A DNA stretch of 64,000 nucleotides from NCBI RefSeq assembly GCF_023101185.1, contig NZ_CP078077.1, positions 3,191,630-3,255,629 on the forward strand. Direction: 5' to 3'. Numbering within the stretch: position 1 is the first letter of the stretch; every line of letters begins with the position of its first letter. Shown piece after piece: positions 57,326 to 64,000 of this stretch. A program made the translations under genes and the position numbers. The notes below the pieces were generated by a model that was not told where the DNA came from, ran no database searches, and saw only the letters and a list, made by a program, of their open reading frames with translations. The stretch comes from Microbacterium galbinum. Lineage in GTDB: Bacteria > Actinomycetota > Actinomycetes > Actinomycetales > Microbacteriaceae.

Positions 57326-57904
57326 TCAGCTCCCCGCCGCCCCGGCATCCGTTCGTGCCCATGCGCGGCCGTCGCGTTCGTAGACGACGCGGGAGTGCCG
57401 ACGATCCTGCGAGCCCTGCCAGAACTCGATGCGCTCGGGCACGAGGCGCCACAGCACCCAGCCACCCGGCTCGATTCCCGCGCGGGCAGCAGCCGAGCGC
57501 ACGGAGAGATCGGCGGCGCTCTCCTCCCTCGCGGCTTCGACGACCCGCCCGCGCACGCGGACCGCTCGCACCAGGGGCTGCCACCAGAAATTGAGCGCGG
57601 CAGCAGGATGCGCCGACAGCTGAGCGCCCTTGCGCGACGCTCGAGGACCCGCGAACGCCCAGCCCCGTTCGTCGACGTCCTTGAGGATCAGCGCCCGCGC
57701 GTCCGGGATGCCGTCGGGGCCGACCGTCGCCAGCGTCGCCACGTGGGGCTCGGGCACTCCGGCATCCACGGCCGCGCCGATCCAGTCGCGGAACAGCTCG
57801 AGCGGAGAATCCGGCAGCAGCGTCGCGTCCCAGACCGGCGCGTCACCGATCAGAGTGGGTTGCGCCCGCAACCAGGAGGAGATCGTGCTCGGCGGGGTCG
57901 GCAT
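57326..57904 (-). CDS. Pyridoxamine 5'-phosphate oxidase-like protein
   Basis: 192 aa. Split-barrel flavoprotein fold. LFRDWIGAAVDAGVPEPHVA, then TVGPDGIPDARALILKDVDE, SRKGAQLSAHPAAALNFWWQ and VRVRGRVVEAAREESA are typical of PdxH. WVLWRLVPERIEFWQGSQDR, then RHSRVVYERDGRAWART, is a fair match to the C-terminal PLP-binding motif (P-x-x-x-E-F-W-Q-G-x-x-x-R-x-H-x-R). It probably oxidises PNP/PMP to PLP. It follows the ABC-F gene by 35 bases. Confidence 0.85.
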   Translation of the reverse strand: MPTPPSTISSWLRAQPTLIGDAPVWDATLLPDSPLELFRDWIGAAVDAGVPEPHVATLATVGPDGIPDARALILKDVDERGWAFAGPRASRKGAQLSAHPAAALNFWWQPLVRAVRVRGRVVEAAREESAADLSVRSAAARAGIEPGGWVLWRLVPERIEFWQGSQDRRHSRVVYERDGRAWARTDAGAAGS

Positions 57905-57939
57905 GCTCTCGACTATGCCACCGATCCCTCGCGCGCGCG

Positions 57940-59538
57940 TCAGGCGAGCTCGATCAGGTCCTGGTACTCCTGGTTCCAGATGTCCTCCACGCCGTCCGGG
58001 AGGATGAGCACGCGCTCGGGATTCAGCGACTGCACGGCGCCCGGGTCGTGCGAGACCAGCACGACGGCCCCCTCGTAGTGCGCGAGGGCGTCGAGGATCT
58101 CCTCGCGCGACGCGGGGTCGAGGTTGTTCGTGGGCTCGTCGAGGAGCAGCAGGTTCGCCGACGACACGACGAGGGTCGCGAGCGAGAGACGGGTCTTCTC
58201 CCCACCGGAGAGCACACCCGCCGGCTTCAGCACGTCGTCCCCCGTGAACAGGAAGGAGCCGAGCACGCGGCGCGCTTCCGTCTCGGTGATGTGCGGGGCC
58301 GCCGAGACCATGTTCTCGAGCACCGAACGATTCACGTCGAGGTTCTCGTGCTCCTGCGCGTAGTACCCGACCTTGAGGCCGTGGCCGGGCTCGAGCTGTC
58401 CCGTGTCGGGCTGATCGACGCCCGCCAGCATTCGCAGGAGCGTCGTCTTGCCGGCACCGTTCAGACCCAGCACGACGACCTTCGAACCGCGATCGATCGC
58501 CAGGTCGACGTCGGTGAAGATCTCGAGCGAACCGTACGACTTCGACAACCCCGACGCCATGAGGGGCGTCTTGCCGCAGGGCGCGGGCTTCGGGAAGCGC
58601 AGCTTCGCGACCCGATCCTGCTGCCGCACGTCGTCGAGTCCGGCGAGGAGCTTCTCGGCGCGCGCGACCATCTGGTGCGCGGCCGCGGCCTTCGACGCCT
58701 TCGCCCCGAAGCGCGCGGCCTGCAGCTGCAGCGTCGTCGCCTTCTTCTCGGCGTTGGCGCGCTCCTTCTTGCGGCGCTCCTCGTCGGCCACGCGCTGACG
58801 CAGGTAGTTCTTCCAGTTCATGTTGTACGTGTCGATGACCTGGCGGTTGGCATCGAGGTAGAACACGCGGTTGACGGTCTCGCCGACCAGTTCGACGTCG
58901 TGGCTGATCACGATCAGCCCGCCCTTGTACGTCTTGAGGAACTCGCGCAGCCACACCACGCTGTCGGCGTCGAGGTGGTTGGTCGGCTCGTCGAGGATCA
59001 TCGTCTCGGCATCCGAGAAGAGGATGCGGGCGAGCTCGATGCGACGACGCTGACCACCCGACAGCGTCGACAGCGGCTGGTCGAGGATGCGGTCGGGAAG
59101 CGAGAGGTTGTGGGCGATGGATGCCGCCTGCGCCTCGGCGGCGTAGCCGCCCTGCGCCTCGAACTGCTCGGTCAGCGCCGCGTAGCGCTTCATGGCCTTC
59201 GCGGCGACGGCGGGGTCGTCCGATCCCATCGCGAGCGACGCCTCGGTCATGCCGAGATTGAGCTGGCCGAGACCACGGGCGTCGAGGATGCGCGTGCGCG
59301 CCAGGTCCTCCGGGTTGCCCGAGCGCGGGTCCTGCGGCAGATAGCCGAGCTCCCCCGAACGCGTCACGCTGCCGCCGGAGGGCAGGACGTCGCCGGCGAG
59401 CACCTTGGTGAGGGTGGTCTTGCCCGCTCCGTTGCGGCCGACGAGACCGATCTTGTCACCGTCGCCCACGCGGAACGACACGTTCTCCATCAGGAGGCGA
59501 GCGCCCACGCGGATCTCGAGTTCGTGCACGGCAAGCAC
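57940..59538 (-). CDS. ABC-F family ATPase
   Basis: 532 aa from the GTG at 59538. Two ABC cassettes in one chain, without membrane segments. Cassette 1: Walker [18 protein letters not shown], signature LSGGQRRRIELARI, Walker B MILDEPTNHLDADS. Cassette 2: [46 protein letters not shown]. The linker is Lys/Glu-rich (RRKKERANAEKKATTL). ABC-F proteins act on the ribosome E site; some give antibiotic resistance. This one looks like a housekeeping form, but resistance cannot be ruled out. TATACT (minus strand, 59595-59590) upstream is a likely -10. Confidence 0.92.
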   Translation of the reverse strand: MLAVHELEIRVGARLLMENVSFRVGDGDKIGLVGRNGAGKTTLTKVLAGDVLPSGGSVTRSGELGYLPQDPRSGNPEDLARTRILDARGLGQLNLGMTEASLAMGSDDPAVAAKAMKRYAALTEQFEAQGGYAAEAQAASIAHNLSLPDRILDQPLSTLSGGQRRRIELARILFSDAETMILDEPTNHLDADSVVWLREFLKTYKGGLIVISHDVELVGETVNRVFYLDANRQVIDTYNMNWKNYLRQRVADEERRKKERANAEKKATTLQLQAARFGAKASKAAAAHQMVARAEKLLAGLDDVRQQDRVAKLRFPKPAPCGKTPLMASGLSKSYGSLEIFTDVDLAIDRGSKVVVLGLNGAGKTTLLRMLAGVDQPDTGQLEPGHGLKVGYYAQEHENLDVNRSVLENMVSAAPHITETEARRVLGSFLFTGDDVLKPAGVLSGGEKTRLSLATLVVSSANLLLLDEPTNNLDPASREEILDALAHYEGAVVLVSHDPGAVQSLNPERVLILPDGVEDIWNQEYQDLIELA

Positions 59539-59700
59539 AGCGGGATGTCCGTTCGTTCGGGAGGAAGGTGGCCGAGCGGCCAGCCTCCCAGTATAAGCGC
59601 CCCGACGGGACGGGCATCCCAGGAAGATCACTCCCCGGTGTGACGCGGTCGATACCGCAGAGGGATGACCGTCCTGCCACCGGGTTCGTAACGTTCGAGG

Positions 59701-60318
59701 GTGGACGTGATCAATGACCTCATTCTCCAGGCCGTGGCCTCGCCGTGGCTCGTGCTCGTGCTCTTCGCCGTCGCGGTGATCGACGGCTTCTTCCCTCCCG
59801 TGCCGAGCGAGACGGTGCTCGTCGCCGCCGCGGCCGCGTCGGTCTCTGGCGGAGGGCCGAACCTGCTCCTCCTCGGCGTCGTGGCTGCGCTCGGCGCCGC
59901 ACTGGGCGACAACATCGCGTTCCTCATCGGTCGGCGTCTCGGTACGTCCCGCGCGGGCTGGATGCGACGGCCGCGCGTCCGCGCCGCGTTCGCCCATGCC
60001 GAGCGCGCGCTGGAGACCCGCAGCGCCGCGCTGATCCTCGGCGCCCGCTACATCCCGGTCGGTCGTGTGGCGGTGAACATGACGGCCGGGGCCCTGCGCT
60101 TCCCCTGGCGCCGGTTCCTGCCGCTCAGCCTCGTCGCGGGCGCGAGCTGGAGTGCGCTCAGTCTCGCGATCGGTCTGCTCGCCGGCAGCTGGATCAAGGA
60201 CCAGCCGCTCCTGAGCGCCGGCGTCGGCATCGTCATCGCCCTGCTGATCGGCATCGTGATCGACCGCGTGTCCGCCGTCCGACGCCGCCGGAGCGCGCCC
60301 GCCCACCTGGCAGGATGA
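59701..60318 (+). CDS. DedA-family membrane protein
   Basis: 205 aa with a GTG start. Typical motifs are DGFFPPVPSETVLVAAAAAS (the F-x-P-x-P-x-E motif of DedA), GAALGDNIAFLIGRRLG and GARYIPVGRVAVNMTAGALR, then FPWRRFLPLSLVAGASW. DedA proteins are probably lipid or undecaprenyl-phosphate flippases linked to membrane potential. The stop overlaps the histidine kinase start (ATGA), so the three genes are likely co-transcribed. Confidence 0.9.
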   Translation: MDVINDLILQAVASPWLVLVLFAVAVIDGFFPPVPSETVLVAAAAASVSGGGPNLLLLGVVAALGAALGDNIAFLIGRRLGTSRAGWMRRPRVRAAFAHAERALETRSAALILGARYIPVGRVAVNMTAGALRFPWRRFLPLSLVAGASWSALSLAIGLLAGSWIKDQPLLSAGVGIVIALLIGIVIDRVSAVRRRRSAPAHLAG

Positions 60319-61577
60319 AGATCATGACCCGTGTCCGGCGTGCTCCCCGTCACTCCCGGCGGACGATCGCGTTCATCGGGCTCTGGACGGTGACCGTCGG
60401 CCTGTACTCGGTGTTCGTCCCGGTCCACGCCGCCCTCTACGGAACCCCGGTCGCACTGGCGTTCCTGCTCGGTGCCGCGGTCTGCGGCGCCCTCCCCCTC
60501 TCGATCGCCCGCCCGCGCACGGCGATCGTCGTGTTCTGCACGGCGGTCCTCATCGTCCCGCTCGTCACCGACACCGCCCTCGCTGCGACCGCCCCCTGGC
60601 CGTGGTCGGTCCCCGCCACACTCGCGTTCGTCGGCCTCGTCGGGCTCGTCACCGGTATCCACGGGGTGCGGCCGGGACTGCTCCTCCTCGTGCTCGCGCT
60701 CGTCGCATCGCTCACCGCCCCGCTGTTGCGCCCCGACATCATCGAGACGGCGAACGTCGCGGCGACGGCGACTGCCGATCTCATCGTCACCGCGTCCGTC
60801 GCGGTGGCCGCATTCCTCCTCGCGCTGCTGATCGCCAGCCGCCTGCGCATCGGCGTCGAGCTCACGCGCGAGCGCGAGCACTCCGCCCTCGAGGAGTCGC
60901 GGCGCGCCCTGATCGAAGAACGCACCCGGATCGCCCGCGAACTCCACGACGTCATCGCGCACAGCATGTCGGTCATCCAGGTGCAGGCGTCGACGGCGCG
61001 ATACCGCCTGCCATCGATCGACGACACCGCCGCGGCCGAGTTCGACGACATCGCCGCGACCGCGCGCACGTCGCTGAGCGAGATGCGACGGATGCTCGGG
61101 GTGCTGCGAACCGAGGATCAGGCCGTGGAACTCGCTCCGCAGAACGGCATCGACGACATCCCCGCGCTGGTCGACACCATCCGCCGCGCGGGCGTCGACG
61201 CCGGTCTCTCGCTCGTGGGCATGGATGCCGCGACATCCGCTCCCCCGGCCGTCCAGATCGCGGCCTACCGGATCGTGCAGGAGAGCCTCAGCAACGCGGT
61301 GCGGCATGCGTCCGGCAACGCGGTGACCGTTCAGCTGCAGGCGGATGTCGGCACTCTCCGCATCCGCGTGCGCAACGCCGCCCCCGCGGAGGCGCAGGAT
61401 CGCGGCGCCGGGCACGGCCTGCGTGGAATGCGCGAGCGCGCCGAGGTGCTCGGCGGCAGTCTCTCGGCGGGCCCCGCTCCCGACGGCGCCTGGCTCGTCG
61501 AGGCTGCCCTTCCCCTGGCCGGAGGGCGCGACGATTCGCCGTCCCCGGCATCCGCCCCTCCGAAGGAGAACCCGTGA
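60315..61577 (+). CDS. Sensor histidine kinase (HisKA_3 type)
   Basis: 420 aa. The N-terminal half holds about six hydrophobic segments, a membrane-embedded sensor. The phospho-His is H211 in RIARELHDVIAHSMSVIQVQ. The ATPase C-terminal domain has an IVQESLSNAVRHASG N-box and GAGHGLRGMRERAEVLGGSL. This matches NarL-type kinases. The partner response regulator starts inside its stop codon (GTGA overlap). Confidence 0.93.
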   Translation: MKIMTRVRRAPRHSRRTIAFIGLWTVTVGLYSVFVPVHAALYGTPVALAFLLGAAVCGALPLSIARPRTAIVVFCTAVLIVPLVTDTALAATAPWPWSVPATLAFVGLVGLVTGIHGVRPGLLLLVLALVASLTAPLLRPDIIETANVAATATADLIVTASVAVAAFLLALLIASRLRIGVELTREREHSALEESRRALIEERTRIARELHDVIAHSMSVIQVQASTARYRLPSIDDTAAAEFDDIAATARTSLSEMRRMLGVLRTEDQAVELAPQNGIDDIPALVDTIRRAGVDAGLSLVGMDAATSAPPAVQIAAYRIVQESLSNAVRHASGNAVTVQLQADVGTLRIRVRNAAPAEAQDRGAGHGLRGMRERAEVLGGSLSAGPAPDGAWLVEAALPLAGGRDDSPSPASAPPKENP

Positions 61578-62242
61578 CCATCAGCGTCCTCATCGCCGAC
61601 GATCAGGCCATGGTGCGCGCAGGTTTCGCCGCGCTCCTCGACGCGCACGACGGCATCCGCGTCACCGGACAGGCTTCCACGGGAACCGAAGCCGTGTCGC
61701 TCGCCGCACGGCTCGACCCCGACGTGATCCTCATGGACGTGCGGATGCCCGACCTCGACGGGATCGAGGCGACCCGCCGCATCCTCGGCTCCTCGTACCC
61801 CGCGGCGCACGTGCCCCGAATCCTCATGCTCACCACCTTCGACATCGACGACTACGTCTACGACGCTCTCGAGGCGGGGGCGAGCGGGTTCCTGCTCAAG
61901 GATGCGCTCCCGGAGGAACTGGTGCACGCCGTGCGCGTCGTCGCCGGGGGCGACGCGCTGCTCGCCCCGAGCGTGACCCGCCGGGTGATCGCGCAGTTCG
62001 CCGGACGTCGTCCCCGTACGCCCCGCGCGGCTTCCGCCCTCGCCGAGCTCACCGACCGTGAGCGCGAGGTGCTCGTGCTGATCGGCCGCGGGCGGTCCAA
62101 CGGCGAGATCGCCGCCGAACTCTTCATCGCCGAGCAGACGGTCAAGACGCACGTCGGCAAGGTGCTCGCGAAGCTCGGACTCCGCGACCGTGTGCACGCG
62201 GTGATCCTGGCCTACGACACCGGACTCGTCGAACCGTCCTGA
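61574..62242 (+). CDS. LuxR-type response regulator
   Basis: 222 aa with a GTG start. The receiver domain has the acidic pair DD at 9-10, the phospho-Asp D55 in VILMDVRMPD, a Thr in MLTTFD and the Lys in GFLLKDA. The C-terminal LuxR HTH is at about 155-215 (ELTDREREVLVLIGRGRSNG, then EIAAELFIAEQTVKTHVGKV). It is the cognate partner of the upstream kinase; targets are unknown, but DedA encoded upstream points to an envelope signal. Confidence 0.94.
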   Translation: MTISVLIADDQAMVRAGFAALLDAHDGIRVTGQASTGTEAVSLAARLDPDVILMDVRMPDLDGIEATRRILGSSYPAAHVPRILMLTTFDIDDYVYDALEAGASGFLLKDALPEELVHAVRVVAGGDALLAPSVTRRVIAQFAGRRPRTPRAASALAELTDREREVLVLIGRGRSNGEIAAELFIAEQTVKTHVGKVLAKLGLRDRVHAVILAYDTGLVEPS

Positions 62243-62379
62243 CCGCACCCTCCTGGCCGTGCCCCTCGGCGACGGCGGCGCCCTCACCCCTCGGTACGGG
62301 GTCGAACGGCACCGCGGGGTGATGCCCTCCGCCGCACCGCGTCCATAACCTCCGGGAAGACCGTTCCCCAGGAGGATTC

Positions 62380-63711
62380 ATGGCCATCGTGCAGGCACCC
62401 CCCGTCCGAGACATCCCGAGCGCCGAGGCTCGCGGCACCCGCGACACCGGCATCGACCTCGTCCGCTCGCTCTGCGTGATCGGCGTGGTGCTGCTGCACG
62501 CGATCATGGTCGGCGTCTCCGTGGTCGACGGACGCCCCGTCTTCGACAACGCCAGCACCGGCACGTGGTGGATCGTGCCCGTCAGCTGGGCGCTCCAGGT
62601 CATGCCCCTGTTCTTCGTCATCGGCGGGTTCTCCGGACTGCTCGCCTACCGTTCGGCGGTCGCCCGCGGGGACGACGCGCGGAGCTTCATCGCGGGGCGG
62701 GTGCATCGACTGCTGCGGCCCGCCGTGGTCACGATCGCCGTGATCGGCGTCGCGCTGTGGGCATTGACGCTCTCCGGGGTCCCCGCTGACCTCATCGCCG
62801 TCGCGGGTTACCGGTACGGGCAGCCGCTGTGGTTCCTCGCGGTCTTCCTGCTGTGCCAGGCACTCCTGCCCGCGCTCGTGCACCTGCACCGGAGTCGGCC
62901 GCTCCTGATCCTCGCCGTGCTGGTCGCAGCCGCAGCCGCCGTCGACGCGGCGAGGGCGATCAGCGGAGTCGACGCCCTCGGGTTCCTCAACCTGGCGTTC
63001 GTCTGGCTCGCGCTCCAGCAGATCGGGTTCTTCCTCGCCGACGGCAGCATCGACTCCGTGCCCCGTCGCACCCGGGCGCGCATCGGCGTGGGCGCGGCGC
63101 TCACCCTCCTTCTCGGTTTCGCCACCGGCCTCTGCTCCCCCGACCTGATCGCGCACATCAACCCGCCGACCTCCGCGCTGATCCTCGTCGGTATCGTGCA
63201 CACCTGCGCCCTGTCGCTGAACCGCGCCCGCCTGTCCGCGCTCAGCGCTCGCCCTCTTGCCGCGGTCGTGAGCGGATTCATCGGCCGACGGACGATGACG
63301 ATCTACCTCTGGCACATGCCGGTACTGCTCGCCATGGCGGGCGTGACGGCGATCGTCGCGATCAGCGACGGCAGCACGCTCCCGGTGGCGGGAAGTGCCG
63401 CGTGGTGGGCGGATCGTCCGCTCTGGCTCGCGACGGCACTGACGCTCACCGCCCTCGTTGCCGTCCCGTTCACGCGCATCGAGACGCGTCGTCCGCCGAT
63501 GGCGACCGACGCGACCCGGCGCATCGCGCTCTCGGTGCTGAGCGGTCTGATCGGCGTGGTGCTGCTGCTCGTGACCGGCACGACACCCGTCACGGCGATG
63601 ATCGCGGTCGGCCTGCTCGTCGTCGCTCTCCGCCTGGCGGCTGCGCCGTTACACGGCCGATGGAGCCCCCGTTCGGCTCTCAGGAACGTTCGGCCGCGTG
63701 CCCGAGCCTGA
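62380..63711 (+). CDS. Acyltransferase-3 family membrane protein
   Basis: 443 aa with about ten hydrophobic segments. The N-terminal signature GIDLVRSLCVIGVVLLHAIM carries the usual R and H (R-x-x-x-x-x-x-V-x-x-x-H). MPLFFVIGGFSGLLAYRSAV and TIYLWHMPVLLAM are further family motifs. Such proteins add acyl groups to surface glycans or lipids. The C-terminal 31 bases of the gene overlap the convergent MFS gene. Confidence 0.87.
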   Translation: MAIVQAPPVRDIPSAEARGTRDTGIDLVRSLCVIGVVLLHAIMVGVSVVDGRPVFDNASTGTWWIVPVSWALQVMPLFFVIGGFSGLLAYRSAVARGDDARSFIAGRVHRLLRPAVVTIAVIGVALWALTLSGVPADLIAVAGYRYGQPLWFLAVFLLCQALLPALVHLHRSRPLLILAVLVAAAAAVDAARAISGVDALGFLNLAFVWLALQQIGFFLADGSIDSVPRRTRARIGVGAALTLLLGFATGLCSPDLIAHINPPTSALILVGIVHTCALSLNRARLSALSARPLAAVVSGFIGRRTMTIYLWHMPVLLAMAGVTAIVAISDGSTLPVAGSAAWWADRPLWLATALTLTALVAVPFTRIETRRPPMATDATRRIALSVLSGLIGVVLLLVTGTTPVTAMIAVGLLVVALRLAAAPLHGRWSPRSALRNVRPRARA

Positions 63712-64000
63712 GACCCGGGATCGCCGCTGCACCGACGAGCGCGAGGCAGAACACGAACACGACCCAGAACGTGCTCGCTTCGCCTCCGAGCGTCGCGACG
63801 GCGAGACCGGCGAAGGCGATCGTGACCGCCGAGCCCGTCGAGTCCGAGATCGAGAGTGCCGAGGAGTTGAATCCCTGGTTGCTCTCATCGGAGTATGCGA
63901 GCGTGAGCACGGTCAGCCGTGGGTACAGCAGGCCCATTCCGCCGCCGGCGAGACCCCACCCGATCACGACCACGAGCGGCGAGATCCCGAACAGGGCGGC
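63680..64000 (-). CDS. MFS transporter, C-terminal part (cut by window edge)
   Basis: 106 residues are visible, open to the right edge. At least three hydrophobic segments (VVVIGWGLAGGGMGLLYPRL; SAVTIAFAGLAVATLGG; STFWVVFVFCLALVGAAAI) and the family loop GGGMGLLYPRLTVLTLAYSD are seen. It matches the C-terminal four helices of a major facilitator transporter (drug-efflux subtype likely). Substrate unknown. The stop overlaps the 3' end of the acyltransferase gene on the other strand. Confidence 0.8.
   Translation of the reverse strand, partial: AALFGISPLVVVIGWGLAGGGMGLLYPRLTVLTLAYSDESNQGFNSSALSISDSTGSAVTIAFAGLAVATLGGEASTFWVVFVFCLALVGAAAIPGLRLGHAAERS

Noticed and set aside
57905..57920. GACTATGCC near pdxH resembling the flagellar -10
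   Set aside because: It lacks the CGCGAC half and no GTTAC is at the right distance.
1..64000. CRISPR array, insertion sequence, prophage or riboswitch
   Set aside because: No spaced direct repeats, transposase or integrase reading frame, terminal inverted repeats or known aptamer was recognised by eye.

Overview
This 64 kb window comes from a high-GC (about 69-70% by eye) Gram-positive actinobacterium. Gene content and order point to Microbacteriaceae, most likely Microbacterium: bL31 type B, DUF3145 and DUF3099 proteins, an actinobacterial glgA/glgC pair, single-chain AceE, and a fabD-fabH-acpP-fabF cluster behind a PucR-type regulator. No rRNA gene is present, so the genus is an inference.

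Layout. (1) 1-3.8 kb: an MmyB-like XRE regulator divergent from an SDR gene around a perfect 10-bp inverted repeat, L-lactate dehydrogenase, and an ICMT-like membrane methyltransferase. (2) 4.0-6.2 kb: an unusual AAA+ ATPase, a small HU-like protein and an unrecognised gene at the downstream end of the flagellar cluster. (3) 6.2-32.3 kb: an almost continuous minus-strand flagellar cluster, in transcription order fliA, fliC, fliD-fliS-fliT-like, flgB-flgC-fliE-F-G-H-I-J-K-flgD-flgE, flbD-motA-motB-fliM-fliN-fliO, fliP-Q-R-flhB-flhA-csrA, flgN-flgK-flgL-fliW-unknown. (4) 32.5-34.2 kb: a three-gene Mo-oxidoreductase / flavin reductase / Cys4 mini-protein operon and tRNA-Val(UAC). (5) 34.3-42 kb: aceE, a FasR-like activator and the fabD-fabH-acpP-fabF fatty acid operon. 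(6) 42-45.9 kb: a yczE-like membrane gene divergent from a MocR regulator, DUF3145, and a Fe(II)/2-oxoglutarate oxygenase-like gene with a DtxR/IdeR-like iron box. (7) 46-50.5 kb: a DUF262/DUF1524 (GmrSD-like) protein, a peptidase-like hydrolase, rpmE2 and an ABC ATPase. (8) 50.6-64 kb: glgA/glgC, serB, a hydrolase, fabG, small membrane proteins, SURF1, a PdxH-like oxidase, an ABC-F protein, DedA with a histidine kinase/LuxR regulator pair, an acyltransferase, and the C-terminal end of an MFS transporter.

The most informative non-coding signal is in the flagellar cluster. Five minus-strand promoters share GTTAC, a 13-14 nt spacer and GTCGCGATAGT (GTCGCGAATG at fliC). They stand before fliC, flgB, flbD, fliP and flgN and divide the cluster into transcription units. 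They look like sites for the FliA-type sigma factor encoded at the top of the cluster. The leaders of fliC, flgB and fliP also carry small hairpins presenting ACGGA in the loop, as expected of CsrA sites. The fliC Shine-Dalgarno overlaps a further ACGGA. csrA and its antagonist fliW are both in the cluster, so a sigma-28-like transcriptional layer plus a CsrA/FliW translational layer can be read from sequence. The flgB and fliP leaders share so much of their plan that they look like copies of one module.

No insertion sequence, CRISPR array, prophage or rRNA was seen. Rod proteins FlgF/FlgG, FlgJ, FliL, an anti-sigma FlgM and chemotaxis genes are absent from the window.
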